DNA from: a virus
Virus record (IMG/VR): IMGVR_UViG_3300029955_000049
Span: 1 to 45,744 of that record
Length of the DNA stretch: 45,744 bases
Direction: 5' to 3' (one strand)
Part shown: positions 9,841 to 16,295 of the stretch, piece after piece
Position numbering within the stretch: position 1 is the first letter of the stretch
Layout of the letters: each line of letters begins with the position of its first letter
Notes under the pieces: generated by a model
Databases searched by the model: none
Seen by the model: only the letters and a program-made list of their open reading frames with translations
What the model was told of the DNA's origin: nothing
Translations under genes and position numbers: made by a program

Positions 9841-10047
9841 TTAATTGTTCCAACTTCTACTCCAGCTTCTACTCCAACTTCTGCTCCGGCCCCTACTCCA
9901 ACTTCTACTCCAGCTCCAGCTCGCGCTTCTGCTTCCACTCCCGCTCCAGACCCTGATCTCGCTCCTACTCCAGCTCCAGCTATTGCTCCAGTTCCAACTT
10001 CTGCTCTTTGACAAGATCCAGCTAGCATTTAATTGAGTAGCTTTCAT
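9841..10047 (-). CDS. Ser-X repeat small protein, array member G
   Basis: A 68-residue ORF that starts MKATQLNASW and then alternates serine with W, R, N, G or A to the end. It is the last (downstream) member of the array and is separated from the others by the conserved gene 10095-10445. I chose the ATG at 10047 because the first ten residues match the header of the other members; a longer in-frame reading upstream to 10089 has no such match. Repeat serines are AGC or AGT. Function unknown. All six frames are open across much of the repeat, so the header is the main argument for this frame. Confidence 0.55.
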   Translation of the reverse strand: MKATQLNASWILSKSRSWNWSNSWSWSRSEIRVWSGSGSRSASWSWSRSWSRGRSRSWSRSWSRSWNN

Positions 10048-10094
10048 TTGGAGGTTTGAGGGCAAGAGAATAGTTTCCCCTGCCCCCATTTTGA

Positions 10095-10445
10095 TTATTT
10101 CGAAGGCTTAACTTGTCGAGGCACAGCAGGAATCTGCGTGCCGTCAATGAAGCCGCCCCGTCCAACGAAAACCTCCTGCCCATCGGGAAATGGTTCAACC
10201 TCGTCGAACACTCCAGTTTTTACCGCGATATTGAATCGCCCATCGTCCGCAATCCACGCTGCATCGACAAGCACAAACTCGGCGGGAGTGACTTTGATCA
10301 GAATCCCCGTAAAGTGGTGTGTCACTGTACGTATAAAGTACGGCTTTCCAATTTCCCAGTGTGAATCGTCCTGGGGCGTTGGCCCACCGCCCAAAAGGGC
10401 CTGAATTTGTTTGAGTTGTCCTAACGTTAGTTCATCAATGTTCAT
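10095..10445 (-). CDS. Conserved phage protein of unknown function
   Basis: A 116-residue protein beginning MNIDELTLGQLKQIQALLGG, then a compact beta-rich region with IRTVTHHFTG, VDAAWIADDGRF, FPDGQEVFVGRGG. I recognise this as a type of small protein common in podovirus and siphovirus early regions, with no known function. It interrupts the Ser-X array and has no repeat tract of its own. The leader just before its ATG is A/C-rich with CAAA-like runs (10446-10470) instead of a Shine-Dalgarno site. Confidence 0.8.
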   Translation of the reverse strand: MNIDELTLGQLKQIQALLGGGPTPQDDSHWEIGKPYFIRTVTHHFTGILIKVTPAEFVLVDAAWIADDGRFNIAVKTGVFDEVEPFPDGQEVFVGRGGFIDGTQIPAVPRQVKPSK

Positions 10446-10481
10446 ATTTGTTTTTTGTTTGTTTTTTGATTTACTGACAAA

Positions 10482-10682
10482 TTAATTGCTACTACTCCCC
10501 CTCCCGCTCCGGCTCCAGTTCCAACTCCAACTCCAGCTCTCGCTATAGCTCCTGCTCCCACTCCAGCTCCTGCTCCAGCTCCCGCAACCGCTCTCGCTCT
10601 CGCTCTCGCTATACCGATCGCTTCTACTCACGCTACAACTTCTGGCATAGTGCCAGCCAGTATATAATTGAGTTGCTTTCAT
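10482..10682 (-). CDS. Ser-X repeat small protein, array member F
   Basis: A 66-residue ORF with header MKATQLYTGW, a short mixed stretch (HYARSCSVSRSDRY), then an SESESES run and SW/SR/SG dipeptides, ending SSSN. Its ATG directly follows the TAA of member E, so translation is probably coupled. The tail is built from a six-base DNA repeat of the form AGCNGG, which gives serine at every second residue. No family is recognised. Confidence 0.6.
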   Translation of the reverse strand: MKATQLYTGWHYARSCSVSRSDRYSESESESGCGSWSRSWSGSRSYSESWSWSWNWSRSGRGSSSN

Positions 10683-10883
10683 TTAATAGCTCCAGCTCCA
10701 ACTTCTGCTGCGGCTACGGCTCCAGCTACTACCACTCTCGCTCCCGCTCTCTCTCCAGCTCCTGCTACCACTCCAACTCCAGCTCCAGCTCCAACTTCTG
10801 CTCCTGTTACTACCACTCCCGCTCCAGCTACGACTCCAGCTCTTTGAAAAGAAGCAGCCAGTATATAATTGAGTTGCTTTCAT
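10683..10883 (-). CDS. Ser-X repeat small protein, array member E
   Basis: A 66-residue ORF with header MKATQLYTGC and a linker FFSKSW, then alternating serine with W, R, G or E, including SWSWSWSWSG and SRSRSRSWSWSY. I start it at 10883 from the header; an ATG at 10907 lies in frame but belongs to the repeat tract of member D. The stop TAA touches the ATG of member F. The SR dipeptides recall RS domains of RNA-binding proteins, but this likeness is only compositional. Confidence 0.6.
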   Translation of the reverse strand: MKATQLYTGCFFSKSWSRSWSGSGSNRSRSWSWSWSWSGSRSWRESGSESGSSWSRSRSRSWSWSY

Positions 10884-10885
10884 AT

Positions 10886-10999
10886 TTAGTTTCCACTCCC
10901 GCTCCAACTTCTGTTCCTGCTACCACTCCAGCTACGACTCCAGCTTCTGCTCCAGCTCTTTGACAATAGCCAGCCTCTGTGTAATATTGCTGCTTTCAT
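10886..10999 (-). CDS. Ser-X repeat small protein, array member D (shortest)
   Basis: A 37-residue ORF with header MKAAILHRGW, linker LLSKSW and a short tail ending SWSGSGN. Header and linker are close to those of member C next to it (MKAAILYRGW, LLSKSW), so C and D look like a recent duplication with loss or gain of repeat units. The ATG directly follows the TAA of member C, and its own stop lies two bases before the ATG of member E. Confidence 0.55.
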   Translation of the reverse strand: MKAAILHRGWLLSKSWSRSWSRSWSGSRNRSWSGSGN

Positions 11000-11314
11000 T
11001 TAATTGCTCCAGCTCCAACTTCTGTTCCTGCTACGGCTCCAGTTACGGCTCCAGCTACTACCACTCTCGCTCGCGCTCCCACTCCAGCTCCGGCTCCCAC
11101 TCCAGCTCCAGCTCCAACTTCTGTTCCTGCTCCTGTTACTACCACTCTCGCTCCAGCTTCTACTCCAACTTCTGCCCCAGCTACGGCTCCAGCTCCAACT
11201 TCTGCTTCCACTCCCGCTCCAACTTTCGCTCCGGCTCCGGCTCCAGCTACGACTACAGCTATTGCTCCAACTCTTTGACAAGAGCCATCCTCTGTATAAT
11301 ATTGCTGCTTTCAT
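11000..11314 (-). CDS. Ser-X repeat small protein, array member C (longest)
   Basis: A 104-residue ORF with header MKAAILYRGW and linker LLSKSW, then about 85 residues in which nearly every second residue is serine, with W, R, G, E and N between. It is the longest member, about three times the length of D, with the same start. It sits TAA-to-ATG against both neighbours. Trp and Arg are unusually frequent for a phage protein of this size. The alternation would put serines on one face and W/R on the other face of a beta strand. This is inference. Confidence 0.6.
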   Translation of the reverse strand: MKAAILYRGWLLSKSWSNSCSRSWSRSRSESWSGSGSRSWSWSRSWGRSWSRSWSESGSNRSRNRSWSWSWSGSRSWSGSASESGSSWSRNWSRSRNRSWSWSN

Positions 11315-11479
11315 TTAATTTCTCCAGCTGCAACTTCTGCTCCGGCTCCTGCTACCACTCCAGCTACGACTCCAGTTCCAACTTCTGCTCGCGCTCCAAC
11401 TTCTGCAATAGTTCCTGCCATAGGTCGCGCTATAGCTTATGACCAAGACCCAGCCAATATATAATTGAGTCGCGTTCAT
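11315..11479 (-). CDS. Ser-X repeat small protein, array member B
   Basis: A 54-residue ORF with header MNATQLYIGW and a longer non-repeat linker (VLVISYSATYGRNYCRSW) before the Ser-X tail ending SCSWRN. The stop TAA at 11315-11317 touches the ATG of member C. The linker shows that header and tail need not be joined directly. Confidence 0.55.
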   Translation of the reverse strand: MNATQLYIGWVLVISYSATYGRNYCRSWSASRSWNWSRSWSGSRSRSRSCSWRN

Positions 11480-11692
11480 TTAATTGCTCCAACTTCTGCA
11501 TGTGCTTCTACCTCTGCTCCTACTCGTGCTCTTGCACCATTTCTTGTTCCAGCTACAGCTACGGCTCCAGCTCCAGCTCCGGATCCTGTTTCTGATCGAG
11601 CTTCCGCTTCCGCTTCCGCTCCTGCTCCATGATCCCGTTTCTGTCCCGCTCCAACTCGAGTGCCAGCCTGCATGTAGTTGAGTTGCGTTCAT
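11480..11692 (-). CDS. Ser-X repeat small protein, array member A (first)
   Basis: A 70-residue ORF, the first of the array in the direction of transcription, with header MNATQLHAGW. The tail is less regular than in other members and includes NKKWCKSTSRSRGRS and three cysteines, and it has a few TCN serines. This suggests an older or more diverged copy. Its ATG directly follows the stop of the gene at 11693-11893. Confidence 0.55.
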   Translation of the reverse strand: MNATQLHAGWHSSWSGTETGSWSRSGSGSGSSIRNRIRSWSWSRSCSWNKKWCKSTSRSRGRSTCRSWSN

Positions 11693-11893
11693 TTACAAAT
11701 GGATGTTGGAGAAGGCTAAATTTCTTCTATCTAACTCTTCAAGAAAAGCTAATAGGTGATCGGTGATTAGGTTTATTTCACAAGAGTCAAAACCACTTTC
11801 ATGGCATAAATGAGTCTCGAACCCATGTACGATGTCTAGTGGAGTTAGTTTTTGGGGCTCATCCTTCGGTTGTCGTTTACAGTATATATTCAT
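11693..11893 (-). CDS. Small hypothetical protein
   Basis: A 66-residue ORF directly upstream of the Ser-X array; its TAA touches the ATG of array member A. The N-terminal part has a CKRQP stretch, the C-terminal half is helical and acidic (NLITDHLLAFLEELDRR). No family recognised. Normal amino-acid composition sets it apart from the array, and its position suggests it leads the translationally coupled series. Confidence 0.6.
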   Translation of the reverse strand: MNIYCKRQPKDEPQKLTPLDIVHGFETHLCHESGFDSCEINLITDHLLAFLEELDRRNLAFSNIHL

Positions 11894-11900
11894 AAAATAC

Positions 11901-11924
11901 TGGTGGTTTTTAAGGAGACCACCA
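11901..11924. terminator. Hairpin between SSB-like gene and array
   Basis: TGGTGGT at 11901-11907 pairs with ACCACCA at 11918-11924 (7-bp stem, 10-base loop). On the minus strand it lies just after the stop of the DUF669-like gene and is followed by GTATTTT before the next ATG. It could be a weak terminator or an RNA-processing site that lowers expression of the array. Confidence 0.35.
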
Positions 11925-11934
11925 ACTCCACAGG

Positions 11935-12381
11935 TTAGTCTTTCTTAACGTACTGACCAATCTCATTGGTATCAGGGTATTGATCCGTGCTATCGTGCCG
12001 AATCTTTACCTTAGCAGTGAGTTTACAACCGATGTAGAGTTCAGTATCAAACTTAGCAGTGCGCTTGCCGATAGCGTCTTGAAACATTGCTAAGCGTTTG
12101 ATTGAACTAGCCGCATCAAGGGGTTTACCCTCCTTACTCATTGCTCCCGCTTTAGGGAAGAAGATACGGTCATAGACAGGGAACCCTACATTAATAGGGT
12201 TGCCTTTAATGTCCGTAGCATTTTCGTCCAAAGCAAGTTTAATGTTCAACATAGAACCATTACCTGATTCTGTGTCTTTAGAGGTAATTTCTACAACACT
12301 AAAGTCATACATCCCCACCGCGAGAATGGGAAAGTTTGTGTCAACGTTTGTTAAGTCTTGTCCGATATCTAATATTGCCAT
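11935..12381 (-). CDS. DUF669-like single-strand-binding-type protein
   Basis: A 148-residue beta-rich protein (MLNIKLALDE, GFPVYDRIFF, FDTELYIGCKLTAKVKI) that resembles the DUF669 family. These proteins sit next to phage Sak4/RecA-like ATPases and probably act as single-strand DNA-binding partners. The usual OB-fold-like pattern and the YPDTNEIGQYVKK tail fit this. The neighbour upstream is the RecA-like ATPase, which supports a recombination or replication role. Its leader holds six TTTG units (CAAA on the coding strand). Confidence 0.65.
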   Translation of the reverse strand: MAILDIGQDLTNVDTNFPILAVGMYDFSVVEITSKDTESGNGSMLNIKLALDENATDIKGNPINVGFPVYDRIFFPKAGAMSKEGKPLDAASSIKRLAMFQDAIGKRTAKFDTELYIGCKLTAKVKIRHDSTDQYPDTNEIGQYVKKD

Positions 12382-12385
12382 ATGT

Positions 12386-12409
12386 TTTGTTTGTTTGTTT
12401 GTTTGTTTG
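12386..12409. repeat. (TTTG)6 microsatellite in a gene leader
   Basis: Six perfect TTTG units lie between the small acidic ORF and the DUF669-like gene. On the coding strand this is a CAAA run ending four bases before the ATG at 12381, with no Shine-Dalgarno sequence. It probably keeps the ribosome-landing site unstructured; slippage could change its length. Confidence 0.8.
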
Positions 12410-12429
12410 TTTACTGTTCACTGTCAAAT

Positions 12430-12579
12430 TTACTCATCCTCTTCGTCCTCATCTTCAAGATCGTCCCAGTCAGTTATTTGTACTTCTGGAAACCTGCTTG
12501 CGAGGAATTCTTCGATTTCTTGTCTAATGGTTACGCAGTCTATTTCTATACTTTCGAACTTGATTTCAATAATATGCAT
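12430..12579 (-). CDS. Small acidic protein
   Basis: A 49-residue ORF that starts MHIIEIKFESIEIDC and ends in a highly acidic tail (WDDLEDEDEEDE). It overlaps the end of the RecA-like ATPase gene by 34 bases and is followed by the SSB-like gene. Acidic tails like this occur in SSB-type proteins and DNA mimics, but no family is recognised. Confidence 0.5.
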   Translation of the reverse strand: MHIIEIKFESIEIDCVTIRQEIEEFLASRFPEVQITDWDDLEDEDEEDE

Positions 12580-13316
12580 GATTTATCTGTTAGTTTTGTT
12601 GATTGCAGTTTTGTTGGTTGCAGTTTTGTTTTCAATCTGTCCCAAGACAGTTCGAAAGTGGTAGGTAGGCCAAGGGAGTTACCTAAGGCCATACGAGGAG
12701 TGGGCATAGTCCTAACGATGTATTTGTACTTGTCTCCTCCAGATTGTTCACACTCACATCGCCACACATCAGAGAAGTAGGCACCGATGGTATCTGCTAA
12801 CTGACCGGGAAAGTTTACCCGATAGAGTAACACACCGGAAATTTCATCCTTGTCGTACTTTTCATGCCCCGTGAATATAATTAGTTTCCCGCTACTTCGG
12901 AGCCATACAATAAATTTACTCGCTAGGTCTTTAAGGGTTCCATAGTCCTGAATACGCATCTGTGGAATGTTTTGCTTCCGCAAGATGTGTGCGATAATGT
13001 AGTCCCCTACCATGGTGAGGGAATCGACCACAATGGTTTGCACATCTGGATTGTTAGCGGCGGCTTTACAACACTGTAAAAGGCGCTCATAACGAAAACC
13101 TTCAGGTACCTCCTTTCCTTCATCATCAATGTTGATGGTGTCGTAGTAGAAGGTTTTATCTCCACATCTATTCACAGCACTACTAAGATTGTTATCACAA
13201 TCAGCAAAGTAGGGGTTTGGAAATATCATGGCAGCATTGGTTTTACCACTCTTGGGTGGCCCAAGTAGAAGTAACCCAAAGGATTGATTACTTTGATATT
13301 GTTCGTTTGTTTTCAT
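12546..13316 (-). CDS. RecA/Sak4-like recombination ATPase
   Basis: A 256-residue P-loop protein with GPPKSGKT at residues 19-26 (Walker A) and TIVVDSLT in the Walker B position. It looks like the AAA_24/Sak4 type of phage single-strand annealing ATPases, which work with an SSB-like partner. Here DUF669-like protein and a Cas4/RecB-like nuclease flank it, which gives a complete recombination set. The last residues are repetitive (KLQPTKLQSTKL). Confidence 0.8.
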   Translation of the reverse strand: MKTNEQYQSNQSFGLLLLGPPKSGKTNAAMIFPNPYFADCDNNLSSAVNRCGDKTFYYDTINIDDEGKEVPEGFRYERLLQCCKAAANNPDVQTIVVDSLTMVGDYIIAHILRKQNIPQMRIQDYGTLKDLASKFIVWLRSSGKLIIFTGHEKYDKDEISGVLLYRVNFPGQLADTIGAYFSDVWRCECEQSGGDKYKYIVRTMPTPRMALGNSLGLPTTFELSWDRLKTKLQPTKLQSTKLTDKSCILLKSSSKV

Positions 13317-13495
13317 TTTTGATATATAATGTTCATTTTGATGTCCCGAATAGTGGTGTGTTTTCTACCTAACGTTAGATAGTAGATACCGTTCATTCTA
13401 AGCACTTCAATTAGTTTCTTTCCAGATTCTGAACTGAAGAACTCATCAGCGAAATTTACTACGCGTGGGTCTGCAGGCTTGATAGTGCGTTCCAT
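13313..13495 (-). CDS. Small hypothetical protein
   Basis: A 60-residue basic ORF (MERTIKPADPRVVNFADEFF start) between the nuclease and the RecA-like ATPase, overlapping the first by 37 bases and the second by 4 (ATGA type). The gene order suggests a small accessory factor of the recombination set. No family recognised. Confidence 0.55.
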   Translation of the reverse strand: MERTIKPADPRVVNFADEFFSSESGKKLIEVLRMNGIYYLTLGRKHTTIRDIKMNIIYQK

Positions 13496-14478
13496 GAGGT
13501 TTTTTCGTAGAGGTTAGTGTTTAACATGGTAAGACGTTGAGATTGCGGGAGTGTACACACATCGTAATACTGACAACGTCCGTATTTCCCCACACATTGT
13601 TTAGTATGCATTGGGAAATAGTTTTGAGCCCAGTACCTTAGGAGGTCTCCTATAACATACAGTGTGTTGTTACGCCACTCTACTAGGTTTTCTGGAGTGA
13701 TGTACACATGCATACGTTCAAACTCAATACCTTTACCAGTTTTGGTAGGCTTGCGAAGAGCGATAGCGTTTATGAGGACACCATTAATTTCCCTTCCTAG
13801 TAGGTGAGAAGCGGCCCACGTATACCCCATCATTTGACTTGAGATGTTGAACTCCTCAAAGTAGGATGGTCCCATCATGGTGGTGGTTTTGTGGTCTAAA
13901 ACACGGTAGAGGTCCCTGTCTCCAATAATAGCGTCGATTCGGCCCGTCCACACTACAGGTACTTCAAGGGAACCAGCATAAACCACACCAAGAGGGATGG
14001 CAAATTCCTTCTCGACAAAACCGTCAACGACTTCGAATGTTTCCACAGGGTATTTCGCCTGATACTTATCCCAGACTTCTATTAAGTAGTCGGGGGTACG
14101 GAAGTCTTCGGGATCGATAGCGGAATCTTTGAGGATGTCCAGACCAGCCTGTAAGCACAACTTCGGATCTTCTCCTAGTAGAGGGTTGGTACCCCGTAGG
14201 TACCGTTGCTCTAGGATTTTGTGGACTGCTCCACCGAATCCAAGGGCAGCTTTCTTTCTACTGATTGTTCGCTTGAGACCCAGTTGGTAGAATGCGGCTC
14301 TTGGGCAGGTTGTGAAGGTTTCAAGAGTACTGTTATCGATGAACAAGGAGTTGTCGATAAGGATTGATTGAAGGTTTGGGAAATGTTCATGGGTGTGGTC
14401 TGATAAAGGGGGTGGTGCTGGGATGAAGCTTCCCGCACAGGGAGTGGCTCCGACTGGAATAGTTGGGGTAACATGCAT
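13459..14478 (-). CDS. PD-(D/E)XK nuclease, Cas4/RecB-like with Fe-S cysteines
   Basis: A 339-residue nuclease. The core has GAVHKILEQRY (conserved His), GRIDAIIGD and VLDHKTT, the D...DxK pattern of the PD-(D/E)XK fold. One cysteine at residue 58 (TTCPRA) and three near the C-terminus (C-x6-C-x5-C before TLPQSQR) match the four-cysteine iron-sulphur staple of Cas4/AddB-type nucleases. It probably resects DNA ends for the annealing ATPase downstream. The first 45 residues are proline-rich and overlap the previous gene; no later ATG precedes the conserved part, so 14478 is kept. Confidence 0.82.
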   Translation of the reverse strand: MHVTPTIPVGATPCAGSFIPAPPPLSDHTHEHFPNLQSILIDNSLFIDNSTLETFTTCPRAAFYQLGLKRTISRKKAALGFGGAVHKILEQRYLRGTNPLLGEDPKLCLQAGLDILKDSAIDPEDFRTPDYLIEVWDKYQAKYPVETFEVVDGFVEKEFAIPLGVVYAGSLEVPVVWTGRIDAIIGDRDLYRVLDHKTTTMMGPSYFEEFNISSQMMGYTWAASHLLGREINGVLINAIALRKPTKTGKGIEFERMHVYITPENLVEWRNNTLYVIGDLLRYWAQNYFPMHTKQCVGKYGRCQYYDVCTLPQSQRLTMLNTNLYEKTSWNALSSLQTHA

Positions 14479-14789
14479 TGTAGTGTTGTTTCTAGTAGGA
14501 TTAAGTTGTTAGCTGCCGAGTAGGGGATAAAAGCTAGGATGTCGTTTTCGTTTGGCGCGTAGATAGCTCTTAGTTTCTGGTGATTTTTTTCTCTAATACC
14601 TTGTTGTGTTTTTTCCGGCAAAGTGTTTAGGTATCTATGTATGTAGGCTACGTTGTGTATGTAGTTCGGAATAGGCTGATCACCGAAAATGGGGTGGATG
14701 CCGTACCATTCTCCCGTTGGGACTAGGTTCTGGTATGGTTCATAACCTTCCAACTTTGCAAGCTGAAGGCACATCTCTAGTGGGGTCAT
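14211..14789 (-). CDS. Hypothetical protein, possibly ABA-sandwich type
   Basis: A 192-residue ORF whose first half (WYGIHPIFGD, YIHNVAYIHRYLNTL) has the feel of the small phage ABA-sandwich domain. The second half is low in conservation and shares 268 bases with the start of the nuclease gene in another frame. The ATG overlaps the stop of the upstream gene as ATGA, which supports the start. The true functional part probably ends near residue 110. Confidence 0.6.
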   Translation of the reverse strand: MTPLEMCLQLAKLEGYEPYQNLVPTGEWYGIHPIFGDQPIPNYIHNVAYIHRYLNTLPEKTQQGIREKNHQKLRAIYAPNENDILAFIPYSAANNLILLETTLQCMLPQLFQSEPLPVREASSQHHPLYQTTPMNISQTFNQSLSTTPCSSITVLLKPSQPAQEPHSTNWVSSEQSVERKLPLDSVEQSTKS

Positions 14790-15028
14790 TGGAGAAGAGA
14801 ATTAAGTATTGCGTCTTGTTGAATCTTTGTGGCACTGAGAGTTTTAGGTTTCTTCTCTTTGACGATCTTTGCACGAAGGGTGGTGGGACTAGTGCGGATT
14901 TGTCTAAGGTGTAGGACAAATGATCGGAGTTGTTCCTCCGTCATGGTGTCGAGAGGTTGATCCAGTAGACTCCATACTGGTTCGTCTTCCCATAAACCGA
15001 GTGTATTCTTCGAGAGTGGTAGTTCCAT
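14786..15028 (-). CDS. Small conserved-type phage protein
   Basis: An 80-residue ORF. The part from residue 29 (MTEEQLRSFVLHLRQIRTSP, then TLRAK) resembles a short helical protein found in many phages, of unknown role. A start at 14944 (52 residues) would reduce the 125-base overlap with the gene upstream and fits the conserved part better than the ATG at 15028; I give the longer form. Confidence 0.55.
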   Translation of the reverse strand: MELPLSKNTLGLWEDEPVWSLLDQPLDTMTEEQLRSFVLHLRQIRTSPTTLRAKIVKEKKPKTLSATKIQQDAILNSLLQ

Positions 15029-15209
15029 AGGTGGTAATGTTGTGTTGTTTTAGATGTTGAACTAAGGAGAATATCAACCCGCTAATGGTGGTAGTGAGGA
15101 TTCCATGATATGGCAAAACGCTATTGAGATACGCGTGGTGTTCGGAGGATATGTCCACACTAACACGCACCTTTGATGAAGCTCTGAGATAGGGGTTAGT
15201 GGGGAGCAT
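14904..15209 (-). CDS. Small phage protein, RHH-like start
   Basis: A 101-residue ORF. Residues 12-55 (VRVSVDISSEHHAYLNSVLP and on through a GLIFSLVQHL helix) follow a strand-helix-helix plan like short ribbon-helix-helix proteins seen in phage genomes; DNA binding is possible. The C-terminal third is Ser/Thr-rich and overlaps the next gene in another frame. The ATG lies four bases after the upstream stop. Confidence 0.55.
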   Translation of the reverse strand: MLPTNPYLRASSKVRVSVDISSEHHAYLNSVLPYHGILTTTISGLIFSLVQHLKQHNITTYGTTTLEEYTRFMGRRTSMESTGSTSRHHDGGTTPIICPTP

Positions 15210-15213
15210 ACAT

Positions 15214-15735
15214 TTACAGGATGGTTAAACGATTACCGTCAACACGATAGGCGATATCGTGGTTGGCTTGGAGAGCGTGAACTAGGTTGAGGATCTCCTT
15301 CTCTGGCTTGGTGATTAGTACCTCAGTAAAGATTCGTTTGGAGAGGAGGGTGACTAGTGCTCGGAGGGTGTCCTCATCACAGGTTTCCATAGTCCACTTA
15401 GTCTTGTCGGAGACAGAGAAGGTGGTTTTCGCATTGAGTTCTTTAGTTTTAGCCTTCGGCCCAACATAGATGGTGGAGTCTTCCAACACACGAACACAGA
15501 GGGAGTCTTCCTTCCTTAGTTGAAGGAATTTCTCCATGTTGAGGGCAGTTTCCCAGTGGTTAGTCTCTAGGGATGTCATAGCGTCTCGAAGACGGCATGA
15601 GACGGTTTCAGGAGACATGTCATTACAGGTTATGTGGACACTCTTAGGGTACATATCCACTGCGTCGGCTATGATACGTTCGTACCGACGAAAGGATGCT
15701 TCTTTGAACCTATAGGGCAATTGGGTCGTTTGCAT
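15214..15735 (-). CDS. Hypothetical protein
   Basis: A 173-residue alpha/beta protein of normal composition (YPKSVHITCNDMSPETVSCR, DSTIYVGPKAKT, YRVDGNRLTIL end). It overlaps the upstream gene by 26 bases. No family recognised. Length and clean coding frame make it a likely gene of the early region. Confidence 0.7.
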   Translation of the reverse strand: MQTTQLPYRFKEASFRRYERIIADAVDMYPKSVHITCNDMSPETVSCRLRDAMTSLETNHWETALNMEKFLQLRKEDSLCVRVLEDSTIYVGPKAKTKELNAKTTFSVSDKTKWTMETCDEDTLRALVTLLSKRIFTEVLITKPEKEILNLVHALQANHDIAYRVDGNRLTIL

Positions 15736-15904
15736 ATGATGTGGCTTGTTCTTGTTCTTCTAGGGTTAAAAAAATGAGTTCTTTGTCAGCGGTTTTACCT
15801 TCGGAAAAGGCGAAGTATTGTTTAGTTTCAGAGTCGTAAATGCAGCGGACGGTTATGGTTCTTTCTACGATCATTTCAACTTCGGTGTAGACGACCATTT
15901 TCAT
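15710..15904 (-). CDS. Small hypothetical protein
   Basis: A 64-residue ORF, mostly beta strands at the start (VEMIVERTITVRCIYDSETK) with an acidic helix at the end. Its ATG overlaps the previous stop as ATGA, which argues for translational coupling and a real gene. Confidence 0.6.
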   Translation of the reverse strand: MKMVVYTEVEMIVERTITVRCIYDSETKQYFAFSEGKTADKELIFLTLEEQEQATSYANDPIAL

Positions 15905-16173
15905 GATAACAGATATTCAAGGTGTTTTTTAATTTCACTAGGACTAGAAGTCTTAGTCTTTTGTTGGGCAGTGGCTTTTGCCCACCGTGAGGGGCGGAAA
16001 AAGGCGTTGTCGTAGTAGCCTGCCTCTGCATACTTCCGAATCTTTGCATCGGTTAGTTTTCCCAATTTGATTCGGGATGCGTAGTCCGTACAGGAAGGAA
16101 AACGTGCTTTGGTATTCATAGTGATCCATTCAAGGTGACGTTTTCTGGCTGGTTCGTATGTTAGTGTTTGCAT
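15901..16173 (-). CDS. Small basic hypothetical protein
   Basis: A 90-residue basic protein (RKRHLEWITMNTKARFPS, AKIRKYAEAGYYDNAFFRPS). The YAxAGYYDNAFF part looks folded and specific, but I do not recognise it. It starts a coupled series of small genes after the 16258-16286 hairpin. Confidence 0.6.
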   Translation of the reverse strand: MQTLTYEPARKRHLEWITMNTKARFPSCTDYASRIKLGKLTDAKIRKYAEAGYYDNAFFRPSRWAKATAQQKTKTSSPSEIKKHLEYLLS

Positions 16174-16257
16174 ATTTTAGGTTTCGTGTTGGGGCTTCAG
16201 ACCATAATCAAAATAGCGGATGACACGGTTCACATGAAGACTAGCGTCATGGTAGAG

Positions 16258-16286
16258 ACACTAGGGTGGTTGGAACACCCTAGTGT
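16258..16286. terminator. Strong hairpin, 11-bp perfect stem
   Basis: ACACTAGGGTG at 16258-16268 pairs fully with CACCCTAGTGT at 16276-16286 around a 7-base loop. It lies ten bases after the stop of 16296-16886 in the leftward direction. There is no T run on either side, so it may be a factor-dependent terminator or an RNA-processing/stability element. Confidence 0.55.
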
Positions 16287-16295
16287 AGTGGAGGG

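Larger units (their letters stand above)
9841..11692 (-). repeat. Tandem array of seven header plus hexamer-repeat units
   Basis: Seven units (A-G) each carry a 30-base header encoding M[KN]A[TA][QI]L followed by a tract of six-base repeats AGCNGG on the minus strand. Headers start at 11692, 11479, 11314, 10999, 10883, 10682 and 10047. Header codons 3 (GCA/GCG/GCT), 6 (TTA/CTA) and 9 (GGC/GGA) vary silently. Unit length runs from 114 to 315 bases. The gene 10095-10445 sits between units F and G. The plus strand reads as a pyrimidine-rich CTCCAGCTCC-like tract. Confidence 0.9.

Noticed and set aside
9819-11673. Gly/Ala/Val-rich ORFs on the minus strand in another frame and Leu/Gln-rich ORFs on the plus strand across the array
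   Set aside because: The hexamer repeat has no stops in most frames, so these open frames are expected; none has the repeated header or a shared start.
9841-11692. CRISPR array or diversity-generating retroelement
   Set aside because: No constant repeat-spacer spacing, no cas genes, no reverse transcriptase, and no template/variable repeat pair.
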